Origin: CAYUMU01 sp964445985
Lineage (GTDB): Bacteria > Planctomycetota > Planctomycetia > Pirellulales > S012-138
Reading direction: 5' to 3'
Assembly (NCBI GenBank): GCA_964445985.1
Contig: CAYUMU010000013.1
Coordinates: 29,550 to 93,549 of the forward strand
DNA: 64,000 nt
The notes under the pieces were generated by a model. That model saw only the letters and a list, made by a program, of their open reading frames with translations. It had not been told where the DNA came from and ran no database searches. A program made the position numbers and the translations under genes. Shown in pieces: positions 62,044 to 64,000 of this stretch; position 1 is the first letter of the stretch, and each line of letters opens with the position of its first letter.

Positions 62044-62850
62044 ATGATGTATCGCCTTTTTACATCTCAGTTGCCTTGGTTGGTTGCCGCGCTGGTGGCC
62101 GGCGTCGCCATCGGTGCCCTCAGCGTTCTCGTGCAAGAGTATTTTGCCCCGCTCGGAGTGTTTCCTGTCCTGCAAGGTTTGCTGCTCGGCGGTCTGCTGG
62201 TGGCGGCGCTTCGCGCGTGCCAAATGGGAAAGCGCTGGCTCGCCTTGACCGGTGTGGTCCTTGCCACCGGTTCCCTGTTTGCCGCCCTGTTTGTGGGGAG
62301 TTATTGGCGCTTTAATCGGAATTTCGACCAGCGCGTTCCCAGTAAGGCAGAGTTGCTGGGTCTTTCCGAATTGCAAAAGCCGGCCAGCTTTGGCGAATAT
62401 CTGGCGCGACAGGCCGAGCAGGGCCGGCCGTTGCCGGGGGGAATTGTTGCCGAAGGCGGCTGGGCTTGGATGACCTGGGTTGCCGATTGGCTGATCGCCA
62501 CGCTCACCGCGGGCGGCATCGTATGGCTGGCCTTCCACCGGCCGTACTGCCACCGCTGCCATCAATGGTTTCGGCCCGTGGGCGAAGGCTGGCTTTCCGC
62601 GACCGCCGCGCGCCGCGCCTGCAAAATTGTGCAACAAGAACCCCCGCTGAAAGCATCCGCCGAGTATTGGCTCTGGTCATGCCCCACCGCGGGGCACGGC
62701 AGCACGCTCGACCTGGACTACCGACGCGAGCGAAAGGAACCAGGCAAACGCCGCGTTCAACAACGTTTGGCCTTCGATGACGATGCCGCGGCCCAGTTGC
62801 AGGCCGTGCTGCGTCACGATCGAAAGTCCGACGATTTCCCCGCGGATTGA
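62044..62850 (+). CDS. Multi-span membrane protein of unknown function
   Basis: The 268-residue protein has four hydrophobic segments (about residues 10-30, 42-58, 67-86 and 142-163). Between the third and fourth lies a polar loop, and after the last one there is a Cys/His-rich patch, YCHRCHQWF, that could bind metal. The tail is charged. The ATG is two bases after the oxidoreductase stop, and the epimerase follows after 22 bases. The tight spacing of the three genes suggests an operon for sugar or cell-surface chemistry. Family not recognised. Confidence 0.75.
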   Translation: MMYRLFTSQLPWLVAALVAGVAIGALSVLVQEYFAPLGVFPVLQGLLLGGLLVAALRACQMGKRWLALTGVVLATGSLFAALFVGSYWRFNRNFDQRVPSKAELLGLSELQKPASFGEYLARQAEQGRPLPGGIVAEGGWAWMTWVADWLIATLTAGGIVWLAFHRPYCHRCHQWFRPVGEGWLSATAARRACKIVQQEPPLKASAEYWLWSCPTAGHGSTLDLDYRRERKEPGKRRVQQRLAFDDDAAAQLQAVLRHDRKSDDFPAD

Positions 62851-62872
62851 ACAGCCCCGGAAAGGATGAAAC

Positions 62873-63835
62873 TTGAAAGCGTTGGTCACCGGTATCTCCG
62901 GCTTTCTTGGCAGCCACCTGTGCGAGCATCTGCTGGCCTGCGGTGACGAGGTGTTGGGCGTCGCGCGGGCTGAAGGAACCAGAAATCCCGCTCACGTAAA
63001 TGCTCAGCGTGTTGAAACCGTGGCTTGGAATCTCGCGGTCGACGACCGACCGAGCGCGGCCGCGGAACGGAGAATTTGCGAGTTCGCGCCCGAGGTTGTG
63101 TTTCACCTGGCCGCGATCAGCGTGCCACGCCATTGCGGAACGAGTGCCCAGCCCAACGCCGCGTCTTGGAATACCAATGTGCGCGGAACCGAGCGAGTGT
63201 TGGCGTTGATGCGGCGATTGTCGCAGCCTAAGCGATTGATCTTTGCCAGCAGCGGCGTTGTGTATGCTCGTCCGCAAACCAGTTTCCTGCTGGCAGAAAC
63301 GGCTGCCTTGCAAGCCCACAATGCCTACGCCGCCACCAAGATCGCGGCCGAACAAGCGGTGCGCGCGGCCGTGGTGGCAGGCGAGGTTGATGCCGTGATC
63401 GTCCGTTCGTTTCAACATGCTGGCCCCCGGCAAAGCGGCGAGCTCATGATGGCCGAATGGGCACGGCAGTTCGCCGACCCTGCATGCCAGAAGGTGCTGG
63501 TGCATAGCTGCGACGTGCTGGTCGATGTTTCCGATGTGCGCGATGCCTGCCGCGGCTACCGGCTACTGGCCCTGCGGGGAGTTTCCGGCGAAACCTACAA
63601 CCTGGGTTCCGGCGCCCAACAGCGCACGGGTGACATGTTGGCGAGCATGGCGGCCATGGCTCTCCGGCCCAAGGCCATCGTCGAAAGCCACCCCGGCCTA
63701 CGACGCGGCCCGATTGCCGAGCTACGCAAGCTGCAGAGTGTGATCGACTGGTATCCCAGAATCCCAATCACCCAAACTTTGGCAGACACGCTCGCTTGGT
63801 GGCAGGCCCGCGCGGCGGACGGATCGCTGGCATGA
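62873..63835 (+). CDS. NAD-dependent epimerase/dehydratase (GDP-mannose dehydratase-like)
   Basis: The 320-residue protein is a short-chain-type sugar nucleotide enzyme. The NAD motif is VTGISGFLGSHLCEHLL (residues about 5-21). The catalytic triad shows S in FASSGVVY and the YxxxK in NAYAATKIAAEQAVRAA. Later EVDAVIVRSFQHAGPRQ resembles GDP-mannose 4,6-dehydratase and RMD-type 4-reductases. The start is a TTG at 62873, with AAAGGATGAA before it. It likely makes a deoxy-sugar nucleotide, but the substrate is not known. Confidence 0.9.
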   Translation: MKALVTGISGFLGSHLCEHLLACGDEVLGVARAEGTRNPAHVNAQRVETVAWNLAVDDRPSAAAERRICEFAPEVVFHLAAISVPRHCGTSAQPNAASWNTNVRGTERVLALMRRLSQPKRLIFASSGVVYARPQTSFLLAETAALQAHNAYAATKIAAEQAVRAAVVAGEVDAVIVRSFQHAGPRQSGELMMAEWARQFADPACQKVLVHSCDVLVDVSDVRDACRGYRLLALRGVSGETYNLGSGAQQRTGDMLASMAAMALRPKAIVESHPGLRRGPIAELRKLQSVIDWYPRIPITQTLADTLAWWQARAADGSLA

Positions 63836-64000
63836 AAAGGTTGCGTCGTTGCGAGGCGGCCGTTTATTCTCGAAACATCGACAGCCATCCTCCCGACTTC
63901 GCATCCGGTTCTCACACTCCACGAGGATTTCCCCCTCCCCGTGCGGAACCCTCTTCGTAACGATTCTCTGTTTGTCGGTCGACGTAACCCATCAAACCTA
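63836..64000. other. Right end of window, nothing recognised
   Basis: These 165 bases are less GC-rich and hold no open frame of note. They are probably the leader or spacer before the next gene outside the window. Confidence 0.4.

Noticed and set aside
1..64000. CRISPR arrays, rRNA or tRNA genes, prophage or complete insertion sequence
   Set aside because: I scanned for regularly spaced repeats, tRNA T-loop words, rRNA-like stretches and transposase genes and saw none beyond the RAYT-like remnant.

Overview
The window is GC-rich bacterial DNA that looks like a chromosome segment of a planctomycete, most likely Pirellulales or a relative. The protein families point there: a heme-containing DUF1592/DUF1588/DUF1585-type protein paired with a Tat-exported DUF1552 protein, a DUF1501 protein, a short membrane protein starting with an NPYRSP motif, an FHA-GAF histidine kinase, a tetrahydromethanopterin-type C1 gene (mfnB), many exported proteins without Shine-Dalgarno sites, and short transcription units on alternating strands. 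I found no rRNA, tRNA, CRISPR array, complete insertion sequence or prophage.

Layout. 1-18.5 kb: a large membrane-anchored envelope protein facing a DUF4139 protein, a small one-heme protein, an alanine-glyoxylate-type aminotransferase, a BON-domain protein, a DUF11-repeat lipoprotein, a double parvulin isomerase, a CDGSH protein and mfnB. 18.5-26.6 kb: leuC (with no leuD beside it), pilT, argS, an alkaline-phosphatase-superfamily protein and a GNAT acetyltransferase. 26.8-36.8 kb: the DUF1592/DUF1552 pair, a CoA-disulfide-reductase-like enzyme with a rhodanese tail, a DUF1501 protein and ApbE. 37-42 kb: DedA, RuvB, a zinc-ribbon protein, an alpha/beta-hydrolase-like exported protein and a Cys-rich lipoprotein followed by two large hairpins. 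42.3-50.2 kb: a response regulator and FHA-GAF-kinase pair, exported HEAT-like and PQQ-propeller proteins, aroA and an exported double heavy-metal-binding protein. 50.2-64 kb: SMC, a FlgI-like/HEAT fusion, an STN-like/heme protein, small membrane and SEC-C proteins, a CrtI-like desaturase, a Gfo/Idh/MocA oxidoreductase and a sugar epimerase.

How the genes relate. Housekeeping genes (leuC, argS, aroA, ruvB, smc) are scattered singly among envelope and exported genes. The probable transcription units are small: the PH-like membrane gene with mfnB (4-base overlap), the DUF1592/DUF1552 pair, the regulator/kinase pair, the HEAT-like/PQQ pair, and the oxidoreductase/membrane/epimerase trio at the right end.

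The most unusual material lies between genes. There are at least two short dispersed repeat families (80 bp, two copies; 45 bp, three copies), an inverted-repeat-bounded relic resembling the end of a REP-associated (RAYT) transposase, a hairpin-bounded segment at 58.9-59.1 kb, and a glyoxalase-family relic fused tail-to-tail to the desaturase gene. I did not find a clear new defence or biosynthetic system. The best leads are these intergenic elements, the FlgI-HEAT fusion, the STN-like/heme protein and the twin hairpins after the Cys-rich lipoprotein.
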